Notes: generated by a model from the sequence alone, not told the origin. Shown: positions 24,272 through 33,442, numbered from the stretch's first letter. The stretch is DNA of 64,000 nucleotides from Pseudomonas jessenii (GCF_002236115.1 NZ_NIWT01000002.1:682001-746000), one strand, 5' to 3'. Program-made: numbers and translations.

Positions 24272-26239
24272 TCATGAGCGACGCGTATCTTTTCTGATCG
24301 GCACTGTTCCCTTACAGTCGGGGTAGTGGGAGCATGACCAGAACGGCCCTGATTTCCCCTTTCGCCTGCGCATTGAGACGTTGCAAATGGGGCAGGTCGG
24401 GCCGGCTTCGACCGGTACCGCCAAGGTGAGTGCGCCACAGTGTTCGACCAATTGTGCAATCCAGTTCGCCTGCTTGGCGACGAACGCATCCAGGGTCAGT
24501 CGTCCCGCTTCGATTTCGTCCAGAGCCTGTTCCCAGATCGCGGTCATACCCGGATCCGCGACAGCAGCGGGTACCGCCTCGATCAGAGTATGGGCCGCTG
24601 CGGAGGCCATTAAGGCGCGTTTTTTCTTCAGCAAATAGCCGTGATCAATCAACCCCTTGATGATGCCGGCTCGCGTGGCTTCGGTACCGATTCCGGTGGT
24701 GTCCCGAAGTTTCTGTTTCAGGCGTGGGTCGTTGACCAGCTTGGCCACGTTTTTCATCGCCTTGATCAGATCGCCTTCGGTGAGAGGTTTGGGAGCGGCA
24801 GTGCGCATGGATTTGAGTTCGACGTCGTTCACTGCGCACTGAGTACCCTGTTGCAGGACGTGTAAGACTTGGGACTTTTGACTGGGCTCATCTTCCTCGG
24901 TGTTTTCGTAGAGCAAGCCTTTCCAGCCCTGGATCAGGATCTGTTTGCCAACAGTAGTCAAACGCTCTCCGCCGCACTCCAGTTCGACCTGAGTTCGATC
25001 AAACTCATGATGCGGAAGAAATTGCGCGAGGTAGTGGCTACGAATCAGTTCGTAGACTTGACGTTCTTGTTCGGACATCCGCGCCAGGTTCGCCGGCTCG
25101 GTGGTGGGGATGATGCCGTGGTGCGCGGTGACCTTGGCATCGTTCCACACGCGGGAGTGCAGTGATCGATCGAGTCTTCCGAATGTGGGCTGCAGCGCCG
25201 GATCCGTTTTGAGCAGGGCATCGAATACCGCGGGTACCTCATTGAACATACTCTCTGGCAAATAACGGCAATCGCTGCGTGGGTAGGTGGTGGCTTTGTG
25301 GGTTTCATACAGGGCTTGGGCGATGTTCAGGGTTTCCTGAACGCCGAGTCCCAGCTTGCGCGAGCAGACTTCTTGCAGTGTGCTCAGGTCGAAGGGCAGG
25401 GGCGGAGGTTCTCGGAAACGCTCAGTCTGCAGCGAGAGTACTGTGGCGGTCTTACCGCTAGAAATCTCTTGGATCGCCTGAATGGCCAGCGCTTGTTGCA
25501 GGCAACGACCTGCCTCGTCCTGCCCTGAACTGGGTGGTAACCACGACGCGATGAATGGTTGCCCCATTGAGGACAGGTGCACCTCCACTTCCCAGTAGGG
25601 CACCGAGACGAAACTGGCAATCGCACGATCCCGATCGACTACCAGACGTAAAGTGGGTGTCTGGACGCGTCCAACCGACAATACACCGTCGTAGCCCGCC
25701 CGCCGACCAAGAAGGGTAAACAAACGACTCAGGTTCATGCCGATCAGCCAGTCGGCTCGGCTGCGGGCGAGGGCTGAGTGGTAAAGCAGGAAGGTCTCCT
25801 GACCAGACTTTAGTGAGGAAAGTGCGTTGCGAATCGACGCCTCGTTGAGTGCGGACAACCAAAGACGTTGAACGGGACCTCGATACTTGCAGAGTTCTAG
25901 TAGCTCGCGGGCAATCATTTCACCTTCTCGATCGGCGTCGGTCGCGATGACGACAGCAGAGGCTTCACTGAGCAGGCGCTTGATGACTTTGAACTGTGCC
26001 GCAGTCTTGGGTTTGACCTCGACCATCCACTGCGCGGGGATGATCGGTAGATGATCCAACGACCAACTCTTGAATTGCTCGCCATAGGCTTCAGGCGATG
26101 CTGTCTCCAGCAGGTGGCCGATACACCAGGTGACGGTTGTCTCTGTGCCGATCAGGCAACCATCACCACGCCGAGTGGCCCCGAGTACCTTGGCGATGTC
26201 CCGACCCTGGGAAGGTTTTTCGCAGAGGAAGAGGCGCAT
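24272..26239 (-). CDS. topB: DNA topoisomerase III (type IA)
   Basis: A 655-residue type IA topoisomerase that probably resolves ICE DNA intermediates. The Toprim domain shows E7 (CEKPS) and D101-D103 (DADREGE); the catalytic tyrosine is Y319 in TTYPRSD. A single C-terminal zinc motif (CPICNVSMRRRKG with CSHYPDC) ends the protein. The family occurs in all PFGI-1/ICEclc elements next to ssb. Two hairpins in the 225-base leader precede it. Confidence 0.95.
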   Translation of the reverse strand: MRLFLCEKPSQGRDIAKVLGATRRGDGCLIGTETTVTWCIGHLLETASPEAYGEQFKSWSLDHLPIIPAQWMVEVKPKTAAQFKVIKRLLSEASAVVIATDADREGEMIARELLELCKYRGPVQRLWLSALNEASIRNALSSLKSGQETFLLYHSALARSRADWLIGMNLSRLFTLLGRRAGYDGVLSVGRVQTPTLRLVVDRDRAIASFVSVPYWEVEVHLSSMGQPFIASWLPPSSGQDEAGRCLQQALAIQAIQEISSGKTATVLSLQTERFREPPPLPFDLSTLQEVCSRKLGLGVQETLNIAQALYETHKATTYPRSDCRYLPESMFNEVPAVFDALLKTDPALQPTFGRLDRSLHSRVWNDAKVTAHHGIIPTTEPANLARMSEQERQVYELIRSHYLAQFLPHHEFDRTQVELECGGERLTTVGKQILIQGWKGLLYENTEEDEPSQKSQVLHVLQQGTQCAVNDVELKSMRTAAPKPLTEGDLIKAMKNVAKLVNDPRLKQKLRDTTGIGTEATRAGIIKGLIDHGYLLKKKRALMASAAAHTLIEAVPAAVADPGMTAIWEQALDEIEAGRLTLDAFVAKQANWIAQLVEHCGALTLAVPVEAGPTCPICNVSMRRRKGKSGPFWSCSHYPDCKGTVPIRKDTRRS

Positions 26240-26243
26240 AGAA

Positions 26244-26326
26244 CTGCTCCGGATTGAGTTCGGAGCAGCGTTGTTGGAAACAGCAGTTGCGAGATATGAG
26301 AAACCTGAATTGCAGGTTCCTCATAT
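26244..26326. repeat. Two hairpins between ssb and topB
   Basis: CTGCTCCG/CGGAGCAG (26244-26251 and 26261-26268) has an 8-bp perfect stem and 9-base loop. ATATGAGAAACCTG/CAGGTTCCTCATAT (26294-26307 and 26313-26326) forms a 14-bp stem with one mismatch. Both lie in the short leader just upstream of topB; neither has a T run. They may control topB expression or be processing sites. Confidence 0.6.
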
Positions 26327-26464
26327 TAGAAGGTGAGGGCAGGCTTGAATGGGCCGAGGCTGCTAACCCGTTGCGGTTGGACGGCAGTGTGGATCTTCAC
26401 GAGCAGCGTGTAGAAACACGCCAGCAACTTCGCGCAAAGGCGCAATTTTTATGCCTGAAGTCTG

Positions 26465-26935
26465 TCAGTCCGCAGGCGGCTGCCCACTGCGCTTTCTGGG
26501 TTTCGACGCTGGTGAACTGGCCTGTTCTGTACTTTTCCCGACGTGTGTCGCAGATGCCGCGGGTTCACTGGATCGTTCCCGCATAACCACGCTGTGCACC
26601 CGGTGAGGCAGAATGCCGACTCGACGGGCCTCAATCTTGAAGGTCACCCGCGCATTGTCTTCGCTGTCCTCCCACTCATCGCGTACGGTGCGGCCTTCGA
26701 CCAGCACACGCATACCTTTCTGGTACAGGGTGCTCCAGTGTTCAGCCTCGCGGTGCCAGAGCTCAACCGGTGCCCAATAGCCACCTCGATCTTCATAGCT
26801 GCCATCGCGTGGCACGGGGTTGTCGAAGTACACATTCAGCCGTAGCAAACGCCGTGGCTCGTCATTGCCTGAGGCGAATTCCTGGAACTCTGGTGCACTG
26901 CCGATGTTGCCTTCGCCGACGAAAAAAGTACTCAT
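26465..26935 (-). CDS. ssb: Single-stranded DNA-binding protein
   Basis: A 156-residue protein starting at ATG 26935 (MSTFFVGEG). The first about 115 residues form an OB fold (LLRLNVYFDNPVP, YWAPVELWHR, GMRVLVEGRTVRDEW, FKIEARRVGILP), followed by a basic disordered tail. The usual acidic C-terminal tip of chromosomal SSB is replaced by a basic, Pro-ending tail (PRKRSGQPPAD). It shares four bases with the DUF3158 gene. Confidence 0.88.
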   Translation of the reverse strand: MSTFFVGEGNIGSAPEFQEFASGNDEPRRLLRLNVYFDNPVPRDGSYEDRGGYWAPVELWHREAEHWSTLYQKGMRVLVEGRTVRDEWEDSEDNARVTFKIEARRVGILPHRVHSVVMRERSSEPAASATHVGKSTEQASSPASKPRKRSGQPPAD

Positions 26936-27450
26936 CGTGATATCTCCACTGCGGTTGTGAACTGGCGCAGCAGCCGTTCGGCACTGTCCATTTTGATCGC
27001 GCAGGTCGTGGCCTGGCGGTAGAGCGAATGCACCACACTCATCTGTAGGTTCAGTGCGATGCGATTGCATTCGAAACGGCGTAATCCCTCGCGTACGACC
27101 TGCGGCACGGCTTTGTTGCAGACCTGGCGTTCCCAGACCGAGACCCCCATACGGGCAAAGTCACGGGTGCGCCAACGCAAAAAGGTGCTGCCAGCGCTGG
27201 TGTTCTGCAGCACCAATCGGATATCCAGCAGTGAGTAAGGGGGCTGTCCGGCTTGCTGTACAACAGCCTCCATCAAGTCACATAACTGCGCCTCGATTTC
27301 CCTCGCCATCTGCGCCAGGTGCTCCAACTCCCCCTTACCCTTAAAGGGCTTTAAAAGGCCTTTTAGGGAGGCTGCGTGTTCGAGCTGTCGATAGGCATCT
27401 TGTGTCAACGTTTCGAAGGGCATCTGTTGAGCCGAAGTCAGGGGATTCAT
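26932..27450 (-). CDS. DUF3158 family ICE protein
   Basis: A 172-residue soluble, mostly helical protein. It has the family layout: an N-terminal helix pair around LKGLLKPFKGKGELEHLA, then QNTSAGSTFLRWR and a basic central segment. Known only from ICEs and islands, where it lies between the PFL_4669 and ssb genes as here; overlaps both by four bases. Function unknown. Confidence 0.87.
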   Translation of the reverse strand: MNPLTSAQQMPFETLTQDAYRQLEHAASLKGLLKPFKGKGELEHLAQMAREIEAQLCDLMEAVVQQAGQPPYSLLDIRLVLQNTSAGSTFLRWRTRDFARMGVSVWERQVCNKAVPQVVREGLRRFECNRIALNLQMSVVHSLYRQATTCAIKMDSAERLLRQFTTAVEISR

Positions 27451-28265
27451 ACTCCGTCCTCTGTCTCATCCACTTTCGCAGACGATTCTCCCGCTTCCTC
27501 GGCCAGCGCGTCAGCGTCATCCACTGGCACAGCGCCGCGACGAATGATCGGTGGCGCGAACTGGGAGCGGCGATGACCCTCAAGGATGTCTATCGGGGGC
27601 AAGCCCAACTTCTCGATGGCCGCATTGGCATGGGCATTATTCGCCGCCATGTCATCACGCGTGACGCCTGCATGCCGATAGCGCTGTGCCTGACCGAACA
27701 GGCTGCGCAGCAGATGGGCACCGTCGTCGATCCAGGCTTCCATGTCGACGCGGCCAATCAGGGCTGTGTGATGGGCCAATAGGGTACGACGCACCAGGGT
27801 GTCGTAGTCGGTCAGCAAGTAGACCGCCAGAAAACCCAGCTGGCTGCCGATGTACAACGGCAAGGTGACGGGGTGGATGTTGAGGTTGTCGCTCATGTCG
27901 ATCTGTGTCGGCAGGTCCTGCCTGATCCGATCCAGCTGTTGGGTCAGTTCCAGCATCCCGGCTTTGGCCTGCATCAGTTTTTCTTCGAGTTGCACGATGG
28001 CCCAATCGGCATAGGGATCGTCCTGGGCCGCGGTTTGTTTGATCAGGTTGGTGACACTGATGTAGCCAGCCATGCCCATGATCGAGTGGACGCCTTCGCG
28101 TGCGGTTCGACCTTGCCAGATACGGGCGGCGTGGTGAGTGTGCAGAGTTAGGGTGATGCTGCTGCGCAATGATCCCAGGTTGAGTTGATAGTGATCGGCC
28201 ACGGTGTTGTCCTCGCATAAGCTTGGACGGGAACGTTGCGACAGATAAGGGTCAAGGGCAGCCAA
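27447..28265 (-). CDS. ICE protein, PFL_4669 family (TIGR03761)
   Basis: A 272-residue protein with the family's LRSSITLTLHTHHAARIWQG start region, a central helical core and a C-terminal acidic tail (EEAGESSAKVDETEDGV). It is thought to take part in ICE maintenance or replication. The start at 28265 leaves a 28-residue N-terminal extension before the conserved part; GTG at 28199 is an alternative. Next to DUF3158 and STY4528 genes as in relatives. Confidence 0.87.
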   Translation of the reverse strand: MAALDPYLSQRSRPSLCEDNTVADHYQLNLGSLRSSITLTLHTHHAARIWQGRTAREGVHSIMGMAGYISVTNLIKQTAAQDDPYADWAIVQLEEKLMQAKAGMLELTQQLDRIRQDLPTQIDMSDNLNIHPVTLPLYIGSQLGFLAVYLLTDYDTLVRRTLLAHHTALIGRVDMEAWIDDGAHLLRSLFGQAQRYRHAGVTRDDMAANNAHANAAIEKLGLPPIDILEGHRRSQFAPPIIRRGAVPVDDADALAEEAGESSAKVDETEDGV

Positions 28266-28414
28266 AAAGCTGAATGCGGTCTATTCGGTTTGGTTTGAGA
28301 CGGTTAATTTCGTAGACGTTCGCGAGTGACACCGATGGCATCTTTTCCATGGGTGGCGAAGGCCGTACCGGTCAGACTGCGCAGATTCGATCCTTTGCGA
28401 ACTCCCATTAGAGG

Positions 28415-28451
28415 TCAGTAGATTTGATGCCACTGGCATCAAATCTACTGA
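28415..28451. repeat. Perfect 17-bp stem-loop over the STY4528 stop codon
   Basis: TCAGTAGATTTGATGCC and GGCATCAAATCTACTGA are exact reverse complements separated by ACT. The TAG of the STY4528-family gene (28445-28447) lies in one arm. No T run follows, so it is more likely an RNA processing, stability or attenuation element, or a scar of recombination, than a plain terminator. Confidence 0.8.
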
Positions 28452-29635
28452 CGTCCAGGGCGTTTGCCACTCAGTTGGCGTAGCTCATTCAGGCACGCTT
28501 GGGCGAGGGCGGATGCGGGTTCGCCCTTTTTTCGGATTGGGCGTGAGGCTGCCGTTGGGGGGGGGGCTGCAACGGGTGGGGGGGCTGTCTGACCTGCCCA
28601 AGGACGAAAGTCGCCTTTCAGCGCGCGCTGGATTAGGCCCATCAGATATGCCGCTGGCTTGCGGATACCTCCTGACGTACAGCGTGCCCCCGCCTCGTTG
28701 AGCACTGCCTGACGATCCGCGGGCTTGAGCTTGTTCAGCGCTACGGCGACGGCCTGACGCTCGCTTGGACTCAGGTGCAGCTGATCGGGCCAGTGCAGGT
28801 TATCCACCGCCAGGGTCTCGCGCGGTACAGTACAAGTACTTGCTTTTAATACAGTACAGGCGGCGTTCGGATTCCGAACTGTGCCGGAAACATTGGAATT
28901 CAAGCCCGATTCGGAATCCGAACTAGGGCCTGCACGATACCGAGCTAGGTGATCTTCCCCCAGTTCGGAATCGTGTAACGCGTCATCGGATACCTGATCC
29001 AATCCTTGCAGCGTCCAGTGTTCGCCCCAGCTGTCGAGCCGCGTCGGTAACCGATCCCGATCAATATTCGTGTCCTGGCGGACTTCCTCCACAATGTGCT
29101 GAGCGACAATGCGCACAGCCTTCGCCGCATGACCGAGGGCATGTCCGACTAGCTCCAGGTAATCCTGATCCAGTTCCATGGCTTCGGCGGGGGTTAACGG
29201 CTCATCGTGCAGGACGTACAGAGAACCTTGAAGACGTCCGCTGAGCTGATCGCGTCCGCGATTCACCAAGCTGAGCCAGCGCGTCAGTCTAAGCATCGTC
29301 AAGACACGAGCAATGGTTTCACGGGAGGCTGACGCGCCGTAGGGCACGCTCGACAGGTAAGGCTGCAAATCCTCATAGCGTGGTGTGACCACGCCCTGAC
29401 CTTGCAGCATGAGTCGAAACACCTGCCAGGCATTGCGTTCCAATGGAGTCAGCCGATTATCCAACAGCAGCCGACGCGGCACGACTTCGTGTGATTGGCC
29501 ACTGAACAGAAAACCAGCCTGCAGAGCCTGGTTGGACGGTTGTTCGGTGGTAGGGCGTGCGGGCCAGCGTTCACTCAACTGCTGGATGCATTGCTGCAGG
29601 ACACGCTGCCAGCGACTGGAAGGGGCTGTGTTCAT
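28445..29635 (-). CDS. STY4528-family pathogenicity-island replication protein
   Basis: A 396-residue protein from ATG 29635, whose start overlaps the upstream stop (ATGA). The N-terminal part has the family signature around GFLFSGQSHEVVPRRLLLD and a winged-helix-like segment (SRETIARVLTMLRLTRWLSLV); the C-terminal part has a KPAAYLMGLIQRALKGDF stretch also seen in plasmid replication initiators, then a Pro-rich tail. The likely role is replication or maintenance of the excised ICE. Confidence 0.86.
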   Translation of the reverse strand: MNTAPSSRWQRVLQQCIQQLSERWPARPTTEQPSNQALQAGFLFSGQSHEVVPRRLLLDNRLTPLERNAWQVFRLMLQGQGVVTPRYEDLQPYLSSVPYGASASRETIARVLTMLRLTRWLSLVNRGRDQLSGRLQGSLYVLHDEPLTPAEAMELDQDYLELVGHALGHAAKAVRIVAQHIVEEVRQDTNIDRDRLPTRLDSWGEHWTLQGLDQVSDDALHDSELGEDHLARYRAGPSSDSESGLNSNVSGTVRNPNAACTVLKASTCTVPRETLAVDNLHWPDQLHLSPSERQAVAVALNKLKPADRQAVLNEAGARCTSGGIRKPAAYLMGLIQRALKGDFRPWAGQTAPPPVAAPPPTAASRPIRKKGEPASALAQACLNELRQLSGKRPGRQ

Positions 29636-30180
29636 GTTCCGTTGCTGTACTGGTCGATCTGCTGCCAAACGATGGTCAAGCTAATCTGTTGCTCCTCCGC
29701 CAGCATCATCATGGCATCGAGCTGATCCTCGGTACCGTCCTGAGCGCGTAGCTGGCACCATCGCTGCCAGAGCGCATGTTCCTGCGCTTCGCTCAAATGC
29801 TGAGGACGGCCCTTACGAGTTTCTATCTTGAGCAGACGTCGACGCAAGGCGGTTTCCGAATGCGCCAAGCCGAAGCACTGATACATGATGGTGCTGCTGG
29901 CACCTAACTTGAGCGCTCGGTTGATCAACCGTTCGTTCTGCTCGTCGCGTTCGGCTTGCTCGATCAACCGATGCAGCACCGGCGAGTCAATCTTGACCTC
30001 AACCCAGGGTACAGTGGCATGGGCCAGGCGCGACAGCGTGGTGGGCGGTAAGGATTGCAACAGATAGATATCATCCTCACCCAGTCCGAGTGCCTTGCAG
30101 CGTTGCAGATTACCCAGGCGCAGTTCATGCAGCACCTGGGTCAGCATGGCCTGGTTGAGCACATTGAAGGACAGGCTCAT
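29632..30180 (-). CDS. DUF2857 protein, BisC-like candidate activator subunit
   Basis: A 182-residue soluble protein of the DUF2857 family, with a helical N-terminus (FNVLNQAMLTQVLHELRLGN) and a helix-turn-helix-like segment around ALRRRLLKIETRKGRP. In ICEclc the DUF2857 protein next to the ParB-like gene is BisC, half of the BisDC activator that switches on transfer; the same gene order here (alpA, parA, shi, ParB-family, DUF2857) makes that role plausible. Four-base overlaps with both neighbours. Confidence 0.85.
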   Translation of the reverse strand: MSLSFNVLNQAMLTQVLHELRLGNLQRCKALGLGEDDIYLLQSLPPTTLSRLAHATVPWVEVKIDSPVLHRLIEQAERDEQNERLINRALKLGASSTIMYQCFGLAHSETALRRRLLKIETRKGRPQHLSEAQEHALWQRWCQLRAQDGTEDQLDAMMMLAEEQQISLTIVWQQIDQYSNGT

Positions 30181-31763
30181 AGCAGCTCCTTCGGTGAGTC
30201 GTCTTCAGGGGCAAGTTTTAAGTCGATCAGGCGACGGGCCAGACGGATCAGGCGATACAGTTTGATTAACAGGCTGTCGGGCAGTCGCTCCAGTCCCACT
30301 TCCACAGCGGGACTATCTGTCAGGGGGAGTTGATAGATGCCCAACAACAGTTGGCCGAACAGGGCTGAGGGCAGTTGCTTGCGATCCTCCCAGTTCACGT
30401 CGTCTTGAGCGCGCAACAGGGCCAGGAGCATTAGGTGAACGCCGGTCGCGCGAGGCGCGGCAAGATCAAGTCGCTCGATGTTCAGAGTGAAACCCAAGCC
30501 AAGCTGCTGATCGATGATGCTCTCGGGATGTCCGGCATAGGTCGCCATTTCCCGCGCCAGTCCGGCAATGGCTAAACGCAGTTGTTCGGGGTTATCCAGT
30601 GTGGGTGCGATGATCCAGATGTCGTCGATCGTGCAGCCGTCGTCCGTCGGTGCTGCTTCGGTGGCAGTTTCGCGCTCGATCTGTTTGCGAATCTGATGAA
30701 CGCGGGACGGAGGGCTGACCGCTGAAACGACATTGGTTTCAGGCGGTGTAAGCAGTTCCTTTCGCGCTGTTTCGGTCTGGGTCCTGGTCTCGGTTGATTG
30801 GGGTTGGGACTCGGAGGAGGGAGGTCCTACCGCGGCTTCATCAACGCTCGGCAGATGGCTGTTCTCTGAGGGCGTGGTGACGACAACGCTAGGCGTCGAG
30901 ATGACCCGTTGAGTATCGCTCAGTTCCAGGGCCAACATGCGGTAGGACTGTCCGAGTAAGCGGCTCATGCGTTCGAGCAGTTCATCCTGGATCTGCTCAA
31001 GATCGAAGGATTCTGGATCGGCATCGAAGTAGCCCAGGGTATCGAGCCAAAACTCGGCGAACGCAACGGTGGCGGTTGGGTAGCGGTTCCAGGTTCGTTC
31101 AGCCTGGCTACGCAGAGCGATCAGGCGTTCGATCTGGGGCTTGCCCAAACCGGCATACAGGGTTTGTGGAATGGCGGGCAGTAAGTGTTCAAGGGTGTCC
31201 AGCATCCGGCTGATGTGCGACTGCGAAATCGGATAGCCTCCGGCGGCAAGACGGCGTGCCAGCTCACGTTGCGAGAGCACAGCTCCATCTGGTTCGAGCA
31301 TGGTTTTGAGTTTGGCTACCGCCAGAGCACGTTCGATGAAGGTGAGTTGGCCGTGCAGATCGCTTTCGGCCAGATGGCCGAGCAGGGCGCTGAGTTCATT
31401 GCTCCAAGGTCGGAACAGGCAATGAATGCGAAAGAAGCGCTCGTCACGGGTTTCTTGCCACAACTCGCCGAGAATCGCCAAGCGGGTATTACCGCCATTG
31501 CGGATGATGAAATAGGTTTCGCCCGGGCGGCGGGTAATCGGCGGCGGTTGATCCAGCCCGCGTTCACGGATTGAGGCCTTGATATCGTCGTAAAGCGGAT
31601 TACGGATGAAACGTGGGTTGTGTTCGTAGGGTCGCAACTGCTCCAGGGTAACCAGCATAGGTGTGTCGATCACTGGATCGGACAGCCGCTCCAGTTCTGG
31701 ACCCCGAGGGAAGTGGTCCTGGTGTAGCTTGTCGGAGATCTCCTCCTGACTGAGCTTCTTCAT
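30177..31763 (-). CDS. ParB-family ICE protein (PFGI-1 class), BisD-like
   Basis: A 528-residue protein with an N-terminal ParB/Srx-like nuclease-fold domain (ITRRPGETYFIIRNGGNTRLAILGE, preceded by HNPRF), a helix-turn-helix (QRELARRLAAGGYPISQSHISRMLDTL) and a long C-terminal region with a Thr/Glu-rich linker. This is the TIGR03764 class. It may bind a centromere-like site or, as BisD in ICEclc, act with the DUF2857 protein as a transcription activator. Confidence 0.9.
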   Translation of the reverse strand: MKKLSQEEISDKLHQDHFPRGPELERLSDPVIDTPMLVTLEQLRPYEHNPRFIRNPLYDDIKASIRERGLDQPPPITRRPGETYFIIRNGGNTRLAILGELWQETRDERFFRIHCLFRPWSNELSALLGHLAESDLHGQLTFIERALAVAKLKTMLEPDGAVLSQRELARRLAAGGYPISQSHISRMLDTLEHLLPAIPQTLYAGLGKPQIERLIALRSQAERTWNRYPTATVAFAEFWLDTLGYFDADPESFDLEQIQDELLERMSRLLGQSYRMLALELSDTQRVISTPSVVVTTPSENSHLPSVDEAAVGPPSSESQPQSTETRTQTETARKELLTPPETNVVSAVSPPSRVHQIRKQIERETATEAAPTDDGCTIDDIWIIAPTLDNPEQLRLAIAGLAREMATYAGHPESIIDQQLGLGFTLNIERLDLAAPRATGVHLMLLALLRAQDDVNWEDRKQLPSALFGQLLLGIYQLPLTDSPAVEVGLERLPDSLLIKLYRLIRLARRLIDLKLAPEDDSPKELL

Positions 31764-31777
31764 CAGAACATCCTCAA

Positions 31778-31987
31778 TTAACGCCGGCTGCGCAAATGGT
31801 CACCGACCTCGAACTTGACGATCTCGGCGGTCCCCGAACCTTCGAAATGGTGGGACAGTTCTGCGAGGAGCCAACCCATGGCCGAGCGTCCACCCTGCAG
31901 GCGAAGGACCACAGTGCAGTACTCCTCGCAAGGTGGGTGGTGTGGTCGAATAGATGGTTGAGCGATGATGGGACGTTGATTCAACAT
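31778..31987 (-). CDS. Small conserved ICE protein between parA and parB (Shi-like)
   Basis: A 69-residue protein from ATG 31987. It occupies the slot of shi in ICEclc, where parA-shi is linked to growth arrest of transfer-competent cells. A central EEYCTVVLRLQGGRSAMGWLL segment is the most conserved-looking part. Identification is from position and size, so moderate confidence. Confidence 0.7.
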   Translation of the reverse strand: MLNQRPIIAQPSIRPHHPPCEEYCTVVLRLQGGRSAMGWLLAELSHHFEGSGTAEIVKFEVGDHLRSRR

Positions 31988-32069
31988 CAGAATTCTCCTG
32001 GCCAAACGCTGTTGGCATTAAGGTCGATAAAAAATGACTTGGCGAGAAATGCCGGCTGGGCGATTCGTC

Positions 32070-32912
32070 TCATCGAACCTCTGCGCATCTGCTCACCGTA
32101 GAGATCGCTTCGGGCCATTCCGGAAACAACTCGATGGCCAGCGCTTGCATGGTTTCCAGCGCCGATGGCGAGCGTTGCTTAGGTGACCGGCGCGTTTCGA
32201 TTCGGTGGACCGGTAGGCCGAGGGAGGCGGCATTGAGATAAGCCACTCGGTCTGGAACGACGGTATCTAGAACCGAGATGTCGGTAGCCCCAACGAAGGT
32301 CTCGCGCAGGCCACGGATGATCATTCGGGTGTCCACCTGAATCGCGTTCACCTGATTGAGTAGCAGCCGCAAGGGTGGAGGTGGAATGCCCAGGTGGCGG
32401 AATGGTTCTAGTTCGCTGAGCAGCTTTAAAGTGCCACGGCGCAGTTCGCGGGCAGCGAGCATTTCTGGCGTTATGGGAGATAGGGCGAAATCGGAGGCCA
32501 GGATGGCCATCTCCAACAGCACGCTGCGTGCGCCTTGGGTGTCGATCAAAAGTAGGTCGTAATTGGGGCGAAAAGCATCCAAAAGATTACGCAGACGCAG
32601 TCGCCCATCTGGAGCATGCAGTAGCAAGGTGCTCAGTCGGCCTTGATCATCGTTGGAAAGTATCAGGTCAAGACCAACGATCGTAGTTGTGGAAATTATC
32701 TGCGCAGGATCTGTCAGATTGAGCGCAATGAACTCGTACGCACCGGCGATAGCCTCGTGGCTCAATGCGTAATAGCTGGAGAGTGTCGGTTGGCTATCCA
32801 AGTCCAGCAGCAGGACTCGCAGACCAGCATCTGCTAGAAGACCTCCAAGATTGGCGGCCACTGTTGTTTTGCCCACGCCACCCTTGGTGGAAATCACCGA
32901 TACCACACGCAT
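32070..32912 (-). CDS. parA: ParA-family partition ATPase
   Basis: A 280-residue Walker-type ATPase. The deviant Walker A is KGGVGKTT at about residues 10-17, Walker A' and B are LLLDLDSQPT and YDLLLIDTQGA. The start at ATG 32912 puts the ATPase at the very N-terminus, as in short ICE ParA proteins; the upstream extension overlaps alpA. Soj-like genes of this kind are needed for ICE maintenance (PAPI-1) and act in ICEclc transfer competence. Confidence 0.93.
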   Translation of the reverse strand: MRVVSVISTKGGVGKTTVAANLGGLLADAGLRVLLLDLDSQPTLSSYYALSHEAIAGAYEFIALNLTDPAQIISTTTIVGLDLILSNDDQGRLSTLLLHAPDGRLRLRNLLDAFRPNYDLLLIDTQGARSVLLEMAILASDFALSPITPEMLAARELRRGTLKLLSELEPFRHLGIPPPPLRLLLNQVNAIQVDTRMIIRGLRETFVGATDISVLDTVVPDRVAYLNAASLGLPVHRIETRRSPKQRSPSALETMQALAIELFPEWPEAISTVSRCAEVR

Positions 32913-32916
32913 AACA

Positions 32917-33144
32917 TCAGGCCTGACCCAAGCGTTCAACGACCCACCGTTCGATCTCCAGCGAGTCCCAGCCAACGGCGCGCAGTCCAATGCGTTTGGC
33001 TTGGGGGAATTTACCTTCCTTCATCAAGTTGTAGATGTGTGCACGCTTGAAGCCGGTTTTACGCTCCACCTCGTCACGACGCATGATGTGACGTTCTATT
33101 TGTTGTTGAGCGGTTTCAGCAATTGGTGAGGATTGACTGGACAT
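32917..33144 (-). CDS. alpA: AlpA-family DNA-binding regulator
   Basis: A 75-residue winged-helix protein of the AlpA/phage-excisionase family: RRDEVERKTGFKRAHIYNLM is the recognition helix region, followed by FPQAKRIGLRAVGWDSLEIERWV. The second ATG (33144) has a correctly spaced AGGA and is preferred to 33153. It heads the parA/parB operon and a strong inverted repeat lies 75 bases upstream, so autoregulation or control by another factor is likely. Confidence 0.9.
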   Translation of the reverse strand: MSSQSSPIAETAQQQIERHIMRRDEVERKTGFKRAHIYNLMKEGKFPQAKRIGLRAVGWDSLEIERWVVERLGQA

Positions 33145-33153
33145 GATGGTCAT

Positions 33154-33442
33154 TCCTGGCGCCTATTGGCGCGTGGTGGGAGGTGACCTGAATTGAATAA
33201 CAGAAGTAGGTGGAGAGTCATTGCATTGCAATCTAGGGTATTGCAATGCAATGCCGTAGATTGCAAGATAGGTACTCAATTTACTCCGCTCAACCCTACG
33301 GCTACTCGCCACTCGAGATCCTATATCATTGTCGAAGCAGATCTGGGCCTGCTCAGTCGAACTGCAAACTATTTTCTTTTGGTTTGGGTATGATCGGCTG
33401 TTCCTTTGGGTGTTACAAATTATATAAGCATTGTAAATGCAT
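33154..33442. promoter_or_regulatory. Promoter region of the alpA-parA operon with 14-bp inverted repeat
   Basis: CATTGCATTGCAAT (33219-33232) and ATTGCAATGCAATG (33240-33253) are perfect reverse complements with a 7-base spacer CTAGGGT; each arm is itself built from TTGCA units, and a third partial copy (ATTGCAAGA) follows at 33260. This is a typical dimer- or tetramer-binding operator, placed 75-110 bases upstream of alpA. Which factor binds it is unknown. Confidence 0.6.

Noticed and set aside
27340..27370. AAAAGGCCTTTT palindrome in the DUF3158 gene
   Set aside because: Explained by codons for a Lys/Gly/Leu/Phe-rich stretch; no regulatory context.
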